Positions 4,728-5,956 of a stretch of 5,956 bases of DNA are shown in pieces. Numbering within the stretch: the stretch's first letter is position 1; each line of letters begins with the position of its first letter. The notes below the pieces were generated by a model, which had not been told where the DNA came from, made no database searches, and worked only from the letters and a program-made list of their open reading frames with translations. The stretch lies in assembly GCA_027016355.1 (NCBI GenBank), contig JALWAF010000173.1:1-5956 (forward strand), in the 5' to 3' direction. Both the position numbers and the translations under genes were made by a program. This DNA comes from Candidatus Moraniibacteriota bacterium. GTDB lineage: Bacteria; Patescibacteriota; Minisyncoccia; Moranbacterales; GCA-2747515.

Positions 4728-5956
4728 TTATCTCCTGCGTCTCCTATGTGATCGTACATTTCTTACAGCATCTATAAACGTTAATGCATGCCCAGTTTTC
4801 CCTGCTCGTCCTACTCGTCCTATTCTATGAACATAATCATCATAACTCTGTGGTGTAGAATAATTAATAACGTGCGTAATATTAGGCACATCAATTCCAC
4901 GTGCTGCTACATCTGTTGCCACCAGAATTGTAGTTTGACTTGCTTTAAATCTAGCAAGAGCTTTTTCACGTTGTCTTTGAGATTTATTCCCATGAATTGC
5001 ATCAGCTCTAAATCCTCGTTTTACCAATTTCTTACTCAACTTATCAACACCTCTTTTTGTTGCATCAAAAATTAACACCTTATTTTTTCTATTTTCATTT
5101 AAAATTTCATGTAATTTTTCAATCTTTTGATCTTGTGATTTATATTTAACAACGTTTTGCTCAACATTATCACTCGTGTCCCCAGTTTTGACTGAGATCA
5201 TAATTGGATTATTTGAAAATTCATTTATCAAAGTTCGCACGCCATCTTCCATTGTCGCAGAAAAGAAAAACGATTGCCTCTTTTTATTGACTTTACTCAA
5301 AATGCTCTTCATATCTTTTATAAATCCCATATCCAACATTCTATCTACCTCGTCTAATGCTACAATATCAAATTTACTCAAATCTAATTTCTTTTTTTGA
5401 ATATGATCTTGAATCCTACCTGGAGTTCCTATTACGATACGAGGATTTCTTTTTAAATCCTTTAATTGAATATGCATAGACGCTCCGCCGATGAGAAGTG
5501 CATGGTACAATTTACTGCCCTGCGTCAATGTTTTCATTTCTTCCAAAATTTGTTGTGCTAACTCACGGGTAGGTGCCATTATTATTACTCGTGATTGTGT
5601 ATTTTTCAAAAGTTTATCCAAAATAGGTATTGCAAACGCCATAGTTTTTCCTGTTCCAGTATTTGCTATGCCGATGACATCTCTACCATCCAATCCCTTT
5701 GGGATTGATTGATCTTGAATTGGTGATGGCTCTTTAAGGCCTCTGCTAACAATATTTTTTTTCAAAATTGAAGCAACATCAAAATCAGAAAACTTATTTT
5801 GTGCTATATATTTTTCTTCTGTTTTAAGACATGCAGCTTTTACAAATTTTGCAGGATTAATAATTGTCTTTTTATTTCCACCGCCTCGTCTTCGTCTCTT
5901 TTTATTATTTGTGCGTTTTGCACTAAAGTTACGTGAGCTCTTCTTTGAGCTACTTT
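4728..5956 (-). CDS. DEAD-box ATP-dependent RNA helicase, N-terminus beyond the right edge
   Basis: Cytoplasmic ATP-dependent RNA helicase of the DEAD-box superfamily 2 type, likely acting in RNA remodelling such as ribosome assembly or RNA decay. There are 408 visible residues. All core motifs are present in order: Q motif PSPIQDQ (76-82), motif I ANTGTGKT (97-104), Ia APTRELA (127-133), TPGR (177-180), motif II DEVD (201-204), III SAT (232-234), IV near VLIFDATK (293-300), V ATDVAARGID (346-355) and VI HRIGRVGR (376-383). The C-terminus is five arginines. The frame stays open past the TTG at 5765 to the edge, and the extra 63 residues include the FSDFD aromatic stretch that belongs to the Q-motif region. 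They also include a basic Ser/Lys/Arg/Gly-rich tail (KKRRRRGGGNKK) likely to bind RNA. The true start is therefore outside the window. DEVD in place of DEAD is conservative and fits the suspected Patescibacteria lineage. Confidence 0.95.
   Translation of the reverse strand, partial: SSSKKSSRNFSAKRTNNKKRRRRGGGNKKTIINPAKFVKAACLKTEEKYIAQNKFSDFDVASILKKNIVSRGLKEPSPIQDQSIPKGLDGRDVIGIANTGTGKTMAFAIPILDKLLKNTQSRVIIMAPTRELAQQILEEMKTLTQGSKLYHALLIGGASMHIQLKDLKRNPRIVIGTPGRIQDHIQKKKLDLSKFDIVALDEVDRMLDMGFIKDMKSILSKVNKKRQSFFFSATMEDGVRTLINEFSNNPIMISVKTGDTSDNVEQNVVKYKSQDQKIEKLHEILNENRKNKVLIFDATKRGVDKLSKKLVKRGFRADAIHGNKSQRQREKALARFKASQTTILVATDVAARGIDVPNITHVINYSTPQSYDDYVHRIGRVGRAGKTGHALTFIDAVRNVRSHRRRRR

Noticed and set aside
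5340..5354. DEVD instead of DEAD in helicase motif II as a possible defective enzyme
   Set aside because: The catalytic Asp-Glu pair and final Asp are intact, all other motifs are present, and I recall this variant as common in Patescibacteria-type helicases.

Overview
This is an AT-rich bacterial window that reads with the standard bacterial code. All four genes whose ends are visible stop with TAA, and none has an in-frame TGA. The best lineage clue is the DEAD-box RNA helicase at the right edge. It has a DEVD Walker B motif and a style (GIANTGTGKT, DEVDRMLDMGF, SVKTGDTSDNV, AIHGNKSQ) that I associate with Patescibacteria (CPR; Saccharibacteria and relatives). Mostly absent Shine-Dalgarno sequences and a small orphan membrane protein fit this. 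The assignment is an inference from sequence style, not a database result.

Layout, left to right. A gene running off the left edge on the minus strand contributes only its first 18 codons, behind a strong ribosome binding site (1-56). A 275-base AT-rich gap follows. Next are two minus-strand genes 98 bases apart: an unrecognised single-pass membrane protein of 337 residues (332-1345) and a secreted pectate-lyase-like protein of 594 residues (1444-3228). The secreted protein has a signal peptide, two N-terminal dockerin-type calcium repeats, a family-1-like parallel beta-helix lyase domain and a C-terminal calcium-binding tail. Its 5' region (3229-3410) holds a 13-codon ORF with a good ribosome binding site and an imperfect palindrome. 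tRNA-Ser(GCT), minus strand with encoded CCA, is followed by a GC-rich hairpin (3411-3533). A DUF389 membrane protein runs on the plus strand (3693-4427). It converges on tRNA-Arg (4528-4600, minus), which carries the anticodon GCG. A 19-base partial copy of the tRNA-Arg 3' end lies 55 bases away. A perfect 16-bp hairpin separates the tRNA promoter from the helicase gene (4728 to beyond 5956, minus), which is open at the right edge.

No mobile element, CRISPR array or complete multi-gene system is visible. The helicase and tRNAs are housekeeping. The accessory part is the secreted lyase, possibly co-transcribed with the membrane protein. The most interesting points are the dockerin-lyase-calcium-tail architecture in a probable ultra-small bacterium, the tRNA-Arg(GCG) in place of the usual bacterial ACG, and the truncated tRNA-end duplication, which could be a scar of integration.
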